From positions 62,001-126,000 of the forward strand of contig CAVJTH010000002.1 in NCBI GenBank assembly GCA_963652365.1: a stretch of DNA of 64,000 bases. Reading direction: 5' to 3'. The notes beneath the pieces were generated by a model. The model saw only the letters and a list, made by a program, of their open reading frames with translations. It was not told where the DNA came from and searched no databases. Below, piece by piece: positions 7,001-16,540 of this stretch (position 1 is the first letter of the stretch; each line of letters begins with the position of its first letter). This DNA is from Hallerella sp963652365 (GTDB taxonomy: Bacteria; Fibrobacterota; Fibrobacteria; Fibrobacterales; Fibrobacteraceae). The position numbers and the translations under genes are program-made.

Positions 7001-9309
7001 ATTCTCCGGCGGGAAAGATCTTCTTCGCCGCGCTGTCGGTCCTCTATCCTGTTCTGGTTTTTTGCGGCCTTCGATTCTGGGAACTGTCGCCGCGCAAGCT
7101 GAGTCTTGTATTGCTGTCGCTCGCCGCGTTTCATTTCCTTTCGATGTCGAAAAAGGGCGTTTCGAAGGTTTCTCGCGCAAGGGAAATCCTTCTTGCAATC
7201 TTCCTTGTCGGCTGTGGCGGAATCGCCTTTGCCTTGGACAACGCCTTTGTCCTCAAGTTCTACCCGGTTCTTGTCAATGCCGGATTGCTCGTCTTCTTTG
7301 GAGCGACGCTTCTTCGCGGACCGAGCTTCGTCTTTCGGCTGGCGACGCTTTCCGACAAGCGAATTCTGCATCTCGCGGATCGGCTTTACGTGGAGCGCTA
7401 CTGCAATCGGGTAACGCTTGCCTGGTGCGTCTTTTTCGTTTGCAACGGTCTTGTCGCCCTGTGGACGGTGCTCTTTGCGGATGAACAAATCTGGACGCTG
7501 TACAACGGTCTTGTCGCCTATGTCTTGATGGGAGCCTTCTTTATGCTGGAATATGGAATCCGAAAAGCGAAACAGTCCCGATTGAACGCGTATGTGCCCT
7601 TTTCGCAAATCCAGGCGGATTCCCGCCCGGAGGATTCGGTGGTCTGCCTTGGCGGTTCGAACGCGTCGGAAGACGCACGGACATGGGCGGACTTCAAGTC
7701 GGATGTTTCACGGCTTCGCACCGCGATCGAACGGGAAAAGCTTGACGCCTGGATCCTGAATGCGGATGACGCCTACTATTTCCTGGTCGCCGTCTTTGCG
7801 CTTTTCCAGAGCCGAAGGAAGATTCTTTTTTCGGCGAACCGGCAGCCGGAATTTATCCGCGAAATTCGAACGGAAAATGTCGGATTCCTGAACGATAGCG
7901 GAGCCGAAGATTCGCTGCAGATTCCGCAAGCGCTCGAAACGTGCCTGCCCGAAAAGCCGTGGGAACCCTTTGACATTTCGAGCGCCCGTGCCTCCCTGTT
8001 CACGTCGGGAACGACCGGCACGCCCAAGGAAATCGCCAAAACGGGCGCGCAGTTCGAAAACGAGGCGAACGCGCTTTCGAAACGCTTCGCCAAGTCTCTT
8101 GTCGGGCGAAATTTCTACACGACGGTCAATCACCATCATATCTATGGCATGGCTTTCGGAATCTTCGTACCGATTTCGGCGGGGCTTCCCATTCGCCGAT
8201 TCCGGATTGAATTTCCCGAAGAGCTGGAGCGCATCGTTCGGGAACCCTCCGTTATCGTTTCGAGTCCCGCGTTCCTGAAACGCCTTGCCGCTTCCCGCAC
8301 GGAACCGATTCCCTTCAAGACAAGACCGTTCTGGCTTTCCGCGGGCGGCGTCTTGCCGGAAGACGTGGCAGGCAGGGTGGAAGAGCTTTCGGGAAACGGC
8401 GTACAGGAAATTTACGGCTGCACGGAAGCGGGGGCGATCGCGACGCGTCGTATCCGGGAAGGCGCATCCTGGCATCCAATCGATTCGAACCGGATATCCC
8501 TTTCGGAAAACAGCTGTCTGAAAATCCAGTCTTCCTATACGGAACCGGGCGGATTCGTGACCGGAGACCTGGGAACTCTCGAAGCGGATGGTTCCTTTAT
8601 CCTTCTCGGTCGTGCGGATTCCATCGTGAAAATCGAGGAGAAGAGGATTTCCCTTCCGGAAGTGGAAAATCGCTTGCGGCAGACGGGCGTCGTGCGCGAT
8701 GTGCGGGTCGTTCCGATGTCGGGAAAACGGCAGTTCCTCGCAGCGGCCATCGTACTTTCCGCCGAAGGAAACGAGAAGTTCAAGGGCTTGCCCAAAAAGG
8801 AAATCAACGCGTTCTTTCGGGAACGCCTTTCCGGGTTTCTGGAAAATACGGTTCAGCCCAAGAAATGGCGCTATCTCGAAGAGCTTCCGCAGGATGCGAT
8901 GGGAAAGATCCGTGCCCGGGACATCCAGGCTTTGTTCAATCTCCCCGAATCGCCGAATTTCAGAATCCTGAAATACCACATCGAAGAGAACCGCGTGCAG
9001 GCTCGAATCGTCGTTCCCGAAACGAGCGATTACTATGACGGCCATTTTCCGGAATTCAAGCTCTTGCCGGCGGTCGTCCAGATCGATCTGGTCTTGAAAA
9101 TCTTCTGTGGCCTGACTGGAATGGCCTTGAATTTCAAGCGGATTTCCCGCGCCAAGTTCATGGGCCCGATATTTCCCGCGATGCAGGTAACTCTCGAAGG
9201 TTCCTATTCGGCGAATACGGGAAGGCTTCTGTTCGGAATCCTTTCCGACGAAGGGAAAAAGCTCTCGTCGGGAACGATCGAACTCGAAAAGGTGTCGGAT
9301 GAAATTTAA
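6997..9309 (+). CDS. APE triple fusion: COG4648 membrane domain, acyl/aryl ligase, ApeI-like dehydratase
   Basis: This 770-aa protein combines three functions that are usually separate (ApeG, ApeH, ApeI). Residues 1-195 hold several hydrophobic helices with DRLYVERYCNRVTLAWC, as in COG4648. Residues about 200-640 are an AMP-forming ligase with the P-loop FTSGTTGTPKE near 335, YGCTEAG near 472 and GDLGTLEADGSFILLGRAD; it would activate the aryl starter and load it on an ACP. Residues about 650-770 are a hotdog dehydratase with the GHFPEFKLLPAVVQIDL helix near 681. It overlaps the previous ACP by 4 bp and the next gene by 11 bp. The domain calls are firm; substrate is inferred from context. Confidence 0.9.
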   Translation: MNSPAGKIFFAALSVLYPVLVFCGLRFWELSPRKLSLVLLSLAAFHFLSMSKKGVSKVSRAREILLAIFLVGCGGIAFALDNAFVLKFYPVLVNAGLLVFFGATLLRGPSFVFRLATLSDKRILHLADRLYVERYCNRVTLAWCVFFVCNGLVALWTVLFADEQIWTLYNGLVAYVLMGAFFMLEYGIRKAKQSRLNAYVPFSQIQADSRPEDSVVCLGGSNASEDARTWADFKSDVSRLRTAIEREKLDAWILNADDAYYFLVAVFALFQSRRKILFSANRQPEFIREIRTENVGFLNDSGAEDSLQIPQALETCLPEKPWEPFDISSARASLFTSGTTGTPKEIAKTGAQFENEANALSKRFAKSLVGRNFYTTVNHHHIYGMAFGIFVPISAGLPIRRFRIEFPEELERIVREPSVIVSSPAFLKRLAASRTEPIPFKTRPFWLSAGGVLPEDVAGRVEELSGNGVQEIYGCTEAGAIATRRIREGASWHPIDSNRISLSENSCLKIQSSYTEPGGFVTGDLGTLEADGSFILLGRADSIVKIEEKRISLPEVENRLRQTGVVRDVRVVPMSGKRQFLAAAIVLSAEGNEKFKGLPKKEINAFFRERLSGFLENTVQPKKWRYLEELPQDAMGKIRARDIQALFNLPESPNFRILKYHIEENRVQARIVVPETSDYYDGHFPEFKLLPAVVQIDLVLKIFCGLTGMALNFKRISRAKFMGPIFPAMQVTLEGSYSANTGRLLFGILSDEGKKLSSGTIELEKVSDEI

Positions 9310-10039
9310 TCCCTGCGCAGTCGTCCCCGTGTATCGGCACGAAAATACGGTCTTTGCCGTGGTCCAGAAGCTCGTGGCCTTGCGGCTTCCCGTGATCCTT
9401 GTCGATGACGGGAACACGTCCGATGCGCTCCAGGTTCTGAAAAAGATTTCGGAGACGCTTCCCGGCGTCATCGTGATTTCGCACCAGGTTAACATGGGAA
9501 AAGGCGGCGCGGTCTGTTCCGGTCTCCGCGAAGCGTTTCAGCTGGGATTTTCCCATGCGCTCCAGGTCGATGCCGACGGACAGCATGACATGTCCGCCAT
9601 TCCGTTTCTGCTCAAGGCTTCCCGGAAGCATTTCAGGAACCTGGTCGGCGGATTTCCGGTCTATGACGCGTCTGTTCCGAAGGAGCGCGAAATCGGTCGG
9701 AAAATTACGAACTTCTGGGTCCGCGTCGAAACGCTTTCGTCGAAGATTCCCGACGCGATGTGCGGACTGCGCGTCTATCCGCTCGCGTTGACGATTCCCG
9801 TTCTGGAAAGGGTTCGCACGTTTCGCATGGGCTTCGATATCGAAATCCTGGTCAGGCTTTCCTGGGAAAATGTCGGGATGAATTTCTATCCGGTGAAGGT
9901 CTTCTATCCGCAGAACGGCGTGTCGAACTTCCACCTGCTTCGGGACAACGTGGAAATTTCGAGGCTGCATACGCGACTCGTTTTCGGAATGCTTTTTCGC
10001 CTTCCTGGAATCTTGATCGGGAAAAACAGGAATGGCTGA
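9299..10039 (+). CDS. Family 2 glycosyltransferase (APE cluster)
   Basis: This 246-aa GT-A protein begins AVVPVYRHENTVFAVVQKL and has the nucleotide/metal motif QVDADGQHD near residue 90 and GFDIEILVRLSW near 180. In many APE loci this domain is fused to an acyltransferase (ApeJ); here the two are separate, overlapping genes (8 bp at 10032-10039). It could glycosylate the polyene or its lipid anchor. There is no transmembrane segment. The start overlaps the 3' end of the fusion gene by 11 bp. Confidence 0.85.
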   Translation: MKFNPCAVVPVYRHENTVFAVVQKLVALRLPVILVDDGNTSDALQVLKKISETLPGVIVISHQVNMGKGGAVCSGLREAFQLGFSHALQVDADGQHDMSAIPFLLKASRKHFRNLVGGFPVYDASVPKEREIGRKITNFWVRVETLSSKIPDAMCGLRVYPLALTIPVLERVRTFRMGFDIEILVRLSWENVGMNFYPVKVFYPQNGVSNFHLLRDNVEISRLHTRLVFGMLFRLPGILIGKNRNG

Positions 10040-10988
10040 CGCGCATTGGTCGCAAATCGAAGAAACGACAAGGTCCGCCTGGAAATTTCGATTCATGCTG
10101 TGGGCGGCTGTCCACTTGCCGCAAAAAATGGTCGAATCGATTGCCGCCGTTGTCGTGTTCTTTTTCTGTCTCGGAGCGAGAAAAGTCCGCGAGCGTTCCC
10201 GGCTCTACCTGATGCATGTCGGAAAGCTGCGGAACCGGCGGATCTCTTCATGGGATGTCTATCTGCATATCCTGTCCTTTGCGCTTTCGATGATCGAAAA
10301 GATTCGAGGCTGGGCCGGAAAGATACCGTTGTCGAAACTGGAAACCCGGAACGATGACTTCGAAAGTCTTGTCCGTCAAATCGATTCCGGAAAAGGCGCC
10401 TTTGTCCTGTGCTCGCATCTGGGAAACATGGAAGCGCTGCGGTCGCTCACGGGATTTCGTCAAAAGCATTCGACGCGGAATTTCCAGGTCTTTCCCGTTG
10501 TCGATTTTTCGGGGACGAGGCGCTTCAACGACTTGCTGTGGAAACTGAATCCCGGTCTGATGAAAAACTGCTTTGACGCCAATTCGATCGGAGTGGAAAC
10601 GGCGGTTCTCATGCGGGAAAGGATGGAAGCGGGAAACCTGGTCGCGATCGCCGCGGACAGGACATCCGGACATTCGCGAGATCGCTTTGTATCGCTTTCC
10701 TTTCTGGGCGAAGAAGCGCACTTTCCGGAAGGCGCCTTTGTGCTCGCGAATCTTCTGAAGTTTCCGATCTATTTCATCTTTGCCTTTCGCAAGCGGGATC
10801 TGGATATCGCGTCCCCCTACGAATTTCACATTATCCGGGCAAAGATCCAGACGGAAAAGGCTCGCTGTTCCCAGCGCGAAAAGGCGGAGGTTCTTGCCGG
10901 AGAATACGTTCGCCATCTCGAACGGTTCTGCCTGGAACATCCTTATCAATGGTACAATTTTTACGATTTCTGGCAAAAGGAGAATTGA
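10032..10988 (+). CDS. LpxL/HtrB-like acyltransferase (APE cluster)
   Basis: This 318-aa protein has a membrane-associating helix near residues 35-55 and the HX4E motif SHLGNME near residue 133 typical of lysophospholipid/lipid A acyltransferases of the LpxL type. Further on, LSFLGEEAHFPEGAFVLA and FYDFWQKE match the family C-terminal half. It probably attaches the polyene to a lipid or glycolipid in the inner membrane, which is an inference from known APE-lipid structure. It overlaps the glycosyltransferase by 8 bp. In E. coli and Vibrio loci both activities sit in one protein. Confidence 0.82.
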   Translation: MADAHWSQIEETTRSAWKFRFMLWAAVHLPQKMVESIAAVVVFFFCLGARKVRERSRLYLMHVGKLRNRRISSWDVYLHILSFALSMIEKIRGWAGKIPLSKLETRNDDFESLVRQIDSGKGAFVLCSHLGNMEALRSLTGFRQKHSTRNFQVFPVVDFSGTRRFNDLLWKLNPGLMKNCFDANSIGVETAVLMRERMEAGNLVAIAADRTSGHSRDRFVSLSFLGEEAHFPEGAFVLANLLKFPIYFIFAFRKRDLDIASPYEFHIIRAKIQTEKARCSQREKAEVLAGEYVRHLERFCLEHPYQWYNFYDFWQKEN

Positions 10989-10989
10989 C

Positions 10990-11427
10990 GTGGAGAAACG
11001 AATCTTGACGGCGACGACCGACATCCAGGTGGAGTTTTTCGATCTGGACCCGATGAATGTCGTCTGGCATGGAAATTACGTGAAGTACATGGAATCCGCA
11101 CGTTGCGTCTTGCTGGAAAAGCTGAACTACGATTACAAGGCGATGGAGCGGGATGGCTATGTCTGGCCTGTCGTCCAGTTGAACATCAAGTATATTCGTC
11201 CGTTGCGTTTTCGGCAAAAGGTCCGCGTGGAAGTTTCCCTGGTGGAATATGAAATTTGCCTGAAACTGCAGTATCGGTTTATCGACGTTGAAACGGGAAA
11301 GGTAATCACGAAGGCGGAAAGCACCCAGATGGCCGTTCGGATCGATACGGGGGAATCCTGTCTGGGTTCTCCGAAGGAACTTGTGGAAAAGGTGCGAAAA
11401 AGCCTTGTCGGGGAAACTCATGCCTAG
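10990..11427 (+). CDS. Hotdog thioesterase, YbgC/4-HBT type (APE cluster)
   Basis: This 145-aa protein has the 4-hydroxybenzoyl-CoA thioesterase signature FFDLDPMNVVWHGNYVKYME (residues about 14-33). The GTG start at 10990 is chosen because AGGAG at 10978-10982 precedes it and because the signature then starts where it does in YbgC and ApeK. It follows the acyltransferase stop by one nucleotide and overlaps the LolA-like gene by 8 bp. The likely role is release or editing of acyl/aryl-ACP in polyene synthesis. Confidence 0.85.
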   Translation: MEKRILTATTDIQVEFFDLDPMNVVWHGNYVKYMESARCVLLEKLNYDYKAMERDGYVWPVVQLNIKYIRPLRFRQKVRVEVSLVEYEICLKLQYRFIDVETGKVITKAESTQMAVRIDTGESCLGSPKELVEKVRKSLVGETHA

Positions 11428-12010
11428 ATGCTTTTTGTCGCTTCTTGTCTTGACCGTTTCGGTGCTTGCGGAAACCTCGGTCTGGAAGTTTCCGGTCGCG
11501 GCCGATTCCGAAGAATTGCGCCAGGTGATGACCTCCTTGTCTCGGCAGGAAAGGATTTCGGGAACGTTTCGACAGACGCGTACCGTCGAGAAGATTCACC
11601 GCGCCTTTCAATCGACGGGAACGTTCGAAATCTCGAAAGCCGATGGAATTCTCTGGAATGTCGAAAAACCGTTTGCGTCGAAAATGCGCCTGACGGATTC
11701 GAACATCGTCCAGATCGACGCCGACGGAAATCCTACGGTCGTGTCTTCGAAGGACAATGCAGTCTTTAACGAAATCGCCCAGACGATGCGGGCCGTTTTC
11801 CAGGGCGATTTCTCCGTCTTGCAAAAACGCTTTGATCTTTATCTTGTAAAGGAAAACAGGGGAAAGTCCTGGCGGGTCGGGCTCGCTCCGCGGGAAAGGA
11901 TGATTCAAGGCATGATCCGCTCAATCGAGCTGAAAGGTTCGCGCGATCTGGAAGCGGTGCATCTTGTCGATGGCGAAGGAAACAAGCTGGATTATGAATT
12001 CGGAAAATAG
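11420..12010 (+). CDS. LolA-like outer-membrane lipoprotein carrier (APE cluster)
   Basis: This 196-aa protein has a signal peptide (MPRCFLSLLVLTVSVLA, cleaved near ALA/ET) and the LolA-type start of the mature domain: ERISGTFRQTRTVEKIHRAFQSTGTFEI, then GILWNVEKPF. LolA proteins shuttle hydrophobic lipids across the periplasm. Its place between the thioesterase and the MMPL exporter matches ApeL, so it probably carries the polyene lipid to the outer membrane. The ATG at 11420 overlaps the thioesterase stop. It shares 17 bp with the exporter gene. Confidence 0.85.
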   Translation: MPRCFLSLLVLTVSVLAETSVWKFPVAADSEELRQVMTSLSRQERISGTFRQTRTVEKIHRAFQSTGTFEISKADGILWNVEKPFASKMRLTDSNIVQIDADGNPTVVSSKDNAVFNEIAQTMRAVFQGDFSVLQKRFDLYLVKENRGKSWRVGLAPRERMIQGMIRSIELKGSRDLEAVHLVDGEGNKLDYEFGK

Positions 12011-14273
12011 GAAAAGACCGCTGGGAATCTTTTTGTGGGCGATACTGCATGTCGCCCTGGTTGTCGCCGTCGTTCTTGCCTATCCGTGGAAAATCGACCG
12101 GAATCTTTTTTCCATTGTTCCCGGGTCGAAAATTTCGCAGGACGTTCAGGAGGCGGAAGCGATCTTCTCGAAACGTTCCGCTCTGCAGATGATGCTTTTT
12201 GTCGGAGATTCCAACGCGCAAAACGCGATGTCCGCCGCGGAAGAAATCGGCAAGATGCTTCGGGAAAGCGCACAGATCCAGTCGGCGTCCTGGACCGTCT
12301 CGGATTCCGCGTTCCGGGAATTTTCGGATTTCGTCTTTGCCAACCGTTTTTCTCTGCAGAATCAGTCCATCTTGAAACAGGACGATTCGATCGCCGCCGA
12401 CATGTTTTACCAAGGTGCGCTGGCCAGGATTTTCGGAGCCTTTGGAATGGGGCATTTTTCGCGACTCGACGAAGACCCCTACCAGCTCGCTGCGCTTTCG
12501 GAAGAACGCCTCCTGAAAAATCTTTCGGCGTTTTCCGGGAACCTGACGCTTCGGGATAGCTGCATGACCGTGCTGGATTCCGGAATCACCTATGTCTTCG
12601 TCAACGCGCGGCTCGACGAAAATGCGCCGTCCTTCGCGTCGGATTCGCATATCCTTCTTGAACTGGAAAGGAAGATCGGTTCGTTGCGCGAAAAGTATCC
12701 GAACCTCCGCATCGAAAAATCAGGCATCCCGTTTCACAGTTTCGAAAGTTCCGGGCAGGCGCAGCGAGAAGTCGCCTGGATTTCCGGGATATCGATGGGT
12801 ATCATTCTTGTCTTGCTGCTCGCGACATTCCGCTCGGTCATCCCGATTTGCGCGACGCTCGTTTCGATCCTGATCGCGGTTCTTGCCGCTACCGGCGCGA
12901 CGCTCGCGGCGTTTCGCGAAATTCACATTTTCACGTTTGTCTTCGGCACAAGCGTTGTCGGGGTGAGCATCGATTACGCGCTCCATCGTTTTGCCGACAA
13001 GGGCGCGCGTCTGCGGAGCATGCTTCTGGGATTCATCACGACGGAGCTTGCCTATCTCGCGCTGGGAATTGTCGATTTTCCGCTGTTGCGGCAGATGGCC
13101 TTCTTTTCGATGGTGGGGCTCGCGTCCGCGTTTCTGTCCGTCGTTTTGGTGTTCCCGAAGATTTCGAACCAGGTCTGTGTCCAGAGTCCGCGGCTTCTTC
13201 GCGTTTCGCAAGGCATCCTTGCCGGCTATTCGAGGGCGGAACGGCTTCCGCGCGCGATTCGCTATGCTCTGTGGGGCGTTGGATTCCTGGCGCTTGTCCC
13301 GGGATTTTTCCAGATGCAGGTGCAAACCGATATCCGTTCGATGTATCGTCCGCCGAAAGCGCTACGGAACTCGGAAGCGAAAATCCAGCGCTGGATGAAT
13401 TCGGGCATTTCTACGGCTTACCTTATCGTGAGTGGAAATTCCGAAGAAGAACTTCTGGAACGGGAAGAAGGGCTTTCGGAAAAATTGCGGCTTTCGGAAA
13501 AGGATTCGCTGCTGAAATCCCATCTTTCGATGTCTGAATTCTTTCCGTCTGCCAAGAGGCGTGCCCAGATGGATTCCGCCTTGCGTCGCATCTTGCCGAT
13601 TCGCTACCGGGAACTTTGCAAGACTCTGGGCATTTCGCCGAAAATGGACGGAAAGGAACTTGTCGCGGAAAGAAGCGCCGCGATTCCGGAACAGCTGGAA
13701 ACCATGCGCCAGACGCTCTACCTCGGGAAAGTGGGCGAAAGGTTCTATAGCGTGGTCTTGCCGTTGCATGTCCAGGAAAACTTCGACATCGAGGCGTACG
13801 AGGATCCGGAAAACGGAATCTATGCGGTAAACAAGATGCAGATGGTCAACGCGGCCTTGACGGAACTTTCCTGGACAGCGCTCTCGCTCGTCGCCTTTTC
13901 CTATTTTGCCGTTTTCTTCATTCTTTCGTTTGTCTATACCTGGACGAATTCCCTGCGGGTTGTTCGCGCTCCGATTCTCGCCTGCCTTTTTGCGCTGTCC
14001 GTTCTTGGCTATCTGCAGATCCCGATAAACTTCTTCGTCATTGTCGGATTGATCCTGACGCTTGGAATCGGAATCGACTACGCCCTGTTCTTCAAGGATT
14101 CCGAAAACCATGCGGATTCGACCGCGCTCGCGGTGATGCTTTCCGCGCTGACGACCCTTGTGTCCTTTGGAACCTTGGCGTTCAGCCACTTCGCGCCGAT
14201 TTCCGTTTTCGGCTTGACGGTCCTTTTGGGGATTTCGATGTGCTTTCTGCTTTCGCCTTGGACGAGAGACTAG
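11994..14273 (+). CDS. MMPL/RND-superfamily exporter (APE cluster)
   Basis: This 759-aa membrane protein has the RND/MMPL layout: one N-terminal helix, a periplasmic domain, five helices (about 265-395), a helix near 430, a second periplasmic domain, and five helices at the end (about 625-755). The two half-repeats share VVGVSIDYALHR and LTLGIGIDYALFF, the GxxxDY motif of the family. It matches ApeM and would export the polyene lipid. An in-frame ATG at 11964 exists, but 11994 gives the expected N-terminus just before the first helix. Confidence 0.88.
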   Translation: MNSENRKRPLGIFLWAILHVALVVAVVLAYPWKIDRNLFSIVPGSKISQDVQEAEAIFSKRSALQMMLFVGDSNAQNAMSAAEEIGKMLRESAQIQSASWTVSDSAFREFSDFVFANRFSLQNQSILKQDDSIAADMFYQGALARIFGAFGMGHFSRLDEDPYQLAALSEERLLKNLSAFSGNLTLRDSCMTVLDSGITYVFVNARLDENAPSFASDSHILLELERKIGSLREKYPNLRIEKSGIPFHSFESSGQAQREVAWISGISMGIILVLLLATFRSVIPICATLVSILIAVLAATGATLAAFREIHIFTFVFGTSVVGVSIDYALHRFADKGARLRSMLLGFITTELAYLALGIVDFPLLRQMAFFSMVGLASAFLSVVLVFPKISNQVCVQSPRLLRVSQGILAGYSRAERLPRAIRYALWGVGFLALVPGFFQMQVQTDIRSMYRPPKALRNSEAKIQRWMNSGISTAYLIVSGNSEEELLEREEGLSEKLRLSEKDSLLKSHLSMSEFFPSAKRRAQMDSALRRILPIRYRELCKTLGISPKMDGKELVAERSAAIPEQLETMRQTLYLGKVGERFYSVVLPLHVQENFDIEAYEDPENGIYAVNKMQMVNAALTELSWTALSLVAFSYFAVFFILSFVYTWTNSLRVVRAPILACLFALSVLGYLQIPINFFVIVGLILTLGIGIDYALFFKDSENHADSTALAVMLSALTTLVSFGTLAFSHFAPISVFGLTVLLGISMCFLLSPWTRD

Positions 14274-14281
14274 CGATTTTT

Positions 14282-14287
14282 TATATT
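14282..14287 (+). promoter_or_regulatory. Internal -10-like box before the DUF3261 lipoprotein gene
   Basis: TATATT lies in the 36-bp gap between the exporter and lipoprotein genes, the only sizeable gap within the operon. It may be an internal promoter for the second half of the cluster. No -35 was seen. Confidence 0.35.
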
Positions 14288-14309
14288 GCCTTGCCGTGCG
14301 GAGAATTGG

Positions 14310-14897
14310 ATGAAGCTGTCTAGATTTTGGAAGCAGGCGTTTCTTGTCGGAGCGGTGTTCGTTGCGGGCTGCTCGTCGCAGCGTTCCCTTGTCGGGAGCT
14401 CGGCGCGAATCTTCTACTCCGACGAGCGTTCCGTGCCGTTGATTTCTCCAAGGGAAAATACCCTCTTTACGGAAGAGAACCAGCATCTTTCGGGAACTTT
14501 TGGCGACAGGAGCTTTTCGGCGGAATCCTGGATGCTTCTGAACGATTCGGTTATTCACGTGATGCTTTTCGGAAACATCGGAAATACGCTTGCGGAACTA
14601 GTCTATACAAAGGATTCCGTTTCTTTCGAGAGTTCCGTGATGGACGTAAGCAAGGTCAAGCCGGAATACATCCTGGCGGACATCCAGTTCTGCTATTATT
14701 CCAAAGAGGTCCTGGAACGGAATTTCTCCGCGGCGGGATTTTCCTTTGTGGAAGAAAGAGAAAGAGACGTCCTGACGCGAAAGCTCCTGGAAAACGGACG
14801 ACCGATTTTGCGAATGGAAAGGACGGCGAATCGAATTTCCCTGAAAAACGAGCTTCGGAACTATTCCTATCTCATCGAGTTCGAGAAATTGCCATGA
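14310..14897 (+). CDS. Lipoprotein, DUF3261/ApeN-like (APE cluster)
   Basis: This 195-aa protein carries a lipoprotein signal peptide ending in the lipobox VAGC (residues about 16-19, Cys lipidated), so it is anchored to a membrane. The rest has beta-rich segments, DSVSFESSVMDVSKVKPEYILADIQ and EYSYLIEFE-like ends, in the place where known APE loci have the DUF3261 lipoprotein. The ATG at 14310 follows a GGAGAA ribosome-binding site. It overlaps the next ketosynthase gene by 4 bp (ATGA). The molecular function is not established; a role in outer-membrane delivery of the pigment is inferred. Confidence 0.78.
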   Translation: MKLSRFWKQAFLVGAVFVAGCSSQRSLVGSSARIFYSDERSVPLISPRENTLFTEENQHLSGTFGDRSFSAESWMLLNDSVIHVMLFGNIGNTLAELVYTKDSVSFESSVMDVSKVKPEYILADIQFCYYSKEVLERNFSAAGFSFVEERERDVLTRKLLENGRPILRMERTANRISLKNELRNYSYLIEFEKLP

Positions 14898-16078
14898 GCG
14901 ATCCTCTATACATTCATGATTTCGATCTGTGTACATCGATAGGCCTTGACAGGGAATCGGTCTGGAAGGTTCTTTGCAAGGGGGAGACGCCAAACTTTAC
15001 CTTGCAGGATTTTTGCGGAAAGGAGCGCCTGGTCGGGAAAATCCCCGACGAGGAACTTTTCCCCGTGAGGAATCCTGCGTATGACAACCGCGTCAACCGA
15101 TTGTCCGAAAAGGTCCTTTCTCGAATGGAAGGGACGATTCTCGAAACCGTGAAACGATTCGGCGAAGAGCGGGTCGGCGTGTTTGTCGGCTCTAGCGACA
15201 ATGGTTCCGAGGAATCGCTTTGGGCGCTAAAGTTCTTTCGCGAAAACGGATCCTTTCCGGATGGCTATTCCCTGAGAAGGCAGCAGGCGGATTTTGCCGC
15301 GGAATTTATCGCGGATCGCTTTCGATTGAAAGGCCCCGTCTTTACGCATTCCTCGGCGTGCGCGTCGAGCGCGAGCGCCTTCGCTTCGGCAAGGAACTGG
15401 CTTTCTGCCGGGCTTTGCGATGCGGCGATCGTCGGCGGTGTCGATATCGCGTCCCTGATGGTCGTTCTCGGGTTCGATTCGCTTGAAGCTGTCTCCCTTT
15501 CGCCGACAAATCCTTTCAGCAGGAACCGGTTGGGACTTACCATTGGCGAAGCGGCTGCGTTCTTCGTCGTTTCCTTGCGCAGGGAAAATGCGAATGTCAT
15601 GCTCTCGGGAATCGGGGAAAGCGCGGATGCGGACCATGTGACCGCGCCGCGGGCAGATGGGGCCGGAGCCCGATTGGCAATGGAAAAGGCCCTTGCCGAT
15701 GCGGGAATCTCTCCGTCGGATATCGATTACGTCAACCTGCACGGGACAGGAACAAGACTGAACGACGCGATGGAAAGTGTCGCCGTGCACGAAGTGTTCG
15801 GAAACGGAACGCCGGCAAGTTCGACAAAGAGCCTGACCGGTCACACCCTGGGCGCTTCCGGCGCTCTCGAAGCGGCGTTCTGCTGCCTCGCCCTTTCGGA
15901 CGCAAACGTCGAACGCCTTTTGCCCGTGCATCGCTTTGACGGCGAGCGAGACGCCTCGCTTCCCGAAATCCATCTGGTATCGCCCGGCGAAAGCGCTCCC
16001 CGCCTGAAAACGTGCATGAGCAATTCGTTTGGCTTTGGCGGTTGCAACGTTTCGCTTGTGCTGGAGAAAATCGAATGA
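14894..16078 (+). CDS. Beta-ketoacyl-ACP synthase (APE, first)
   Basis: This 394-aa ketosynthase has a complete catalytic triad: Cys about 156 in HSSACASSASAF, His about 283 in LHGTGT and His about 317 in KSLTGHTLGASGALE. It condenses malonyl-ACP with the growing chain. The true start is ATG 14894 (MSDPLYIHDFDLCTSIGL), overlapping the lipoprotein stop; a longer open frame upstream is out of context. It sits directly before the dehydratase, as ApeO does. It overlaps the next gene by 4 bp. Confidence 0.9.
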   Translation: MSDPLYIHDFDLCTSIGLDRESVWKVLCKGETPNFTLQDFCGKERLVGKIPDEELFPVRNPAYDNRVNRLSEKVLSRMEGTILETVKRFGEERVGVFVGSSDNGSEESLWALKFFRENGSFPDGYSLRRQQADFAAEFIADRFRLKGPVFTHSSACASSASAFASARNWLSAGLCDAAIVGGVDIASLMVVLGFDSLEAVSLSPTNPFSRNRLGLTIGEAAAFFVVSLRRENANVMLSGIGESADADHVTAPRADGAGARLAMEKALADAGISPSDIDYVNLHGTGTRLNDAMESVAVHEVFGNGTPASSTKSLTGHTLGASGALEAAFCCLALSDANVERLLPVHRFDGERDASLPEIHLVSPGESAPRLKTCMSNSFGFGGCNVSLVLEKIE

Positions 16079-16539
16079 CCGAGTTTGACACGCGGGAAAA
16101 ACTGTCTCGCCTGGTTCCTCACCGGGGAAAGATGCTCTTGCTCGACAGGATCGTTTCCGCGGATCTGGAACAGGTGCGGATCGTGACGGAAATCGACATT
16201 TCGGACCGTAGCATGTTCCTTTCGGAATCCCTTGGCGGCGTTCCGGTCTGGATCGCCTTTGAATACATGGCGCAAAGCGTTTCGGCCTTGACCGGACTTT
16301 TGGGACTGAAAACAGGCACGCCTCCCAAGATGGGTTTTATCTTGAGCGTGACGAATTTTTGCGCGGAAAAGTCCGTGTTCCCGCTAGGGACGACTGTGCG
16401 CATCGAAGTTAGGCAGACATTGCGCGTCGATATGACGGTCACGTTCGAAGGGAAGGCTCTTGTCGGAGGAAAAGACATTGCCAGGGCGACGATCAACGCT
16501 TGCGAAGTCGATGACCCGAAAAAAGTTCTAGGAGTGTAA
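16075..16539 (+). CDS. 3-hydroxyacyl-ACP dehydratase, ApeP type
   Basis: This 154-aa hotdog protein begins with LVPHRGKMLLLDRIVSAD, the ApeP/FabZ-like opening, and has WIAFEYMAQSVSALTGL near residue 60, matching the central helix of the fold. It would dehydrate 3-hydroxyacyl-ACP to the trans-enoyl intermediate; no enoyl reductase is present, which is consistent with retained double bonds in a polyene. The ATG overlaps the ketosynthase stop (ATGA). The ketoreductase follows after 1 nt. Confidence 0.85.
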   Translation: MTEFDTREKLSRLVPHRGKMLLLDRIVSADLEQVRIVTEIDISDRSMFLSESLGGVPVWIAFEYMAQSVSALTGLLGLKTGTPPKMGFILSVTNFCAEKSVFPLGTTVRIEVRQTLRVDMTVTFEGKALVGGKDIARATINACEVDDPKKVLGV

Positions 16540-16540
16540 C

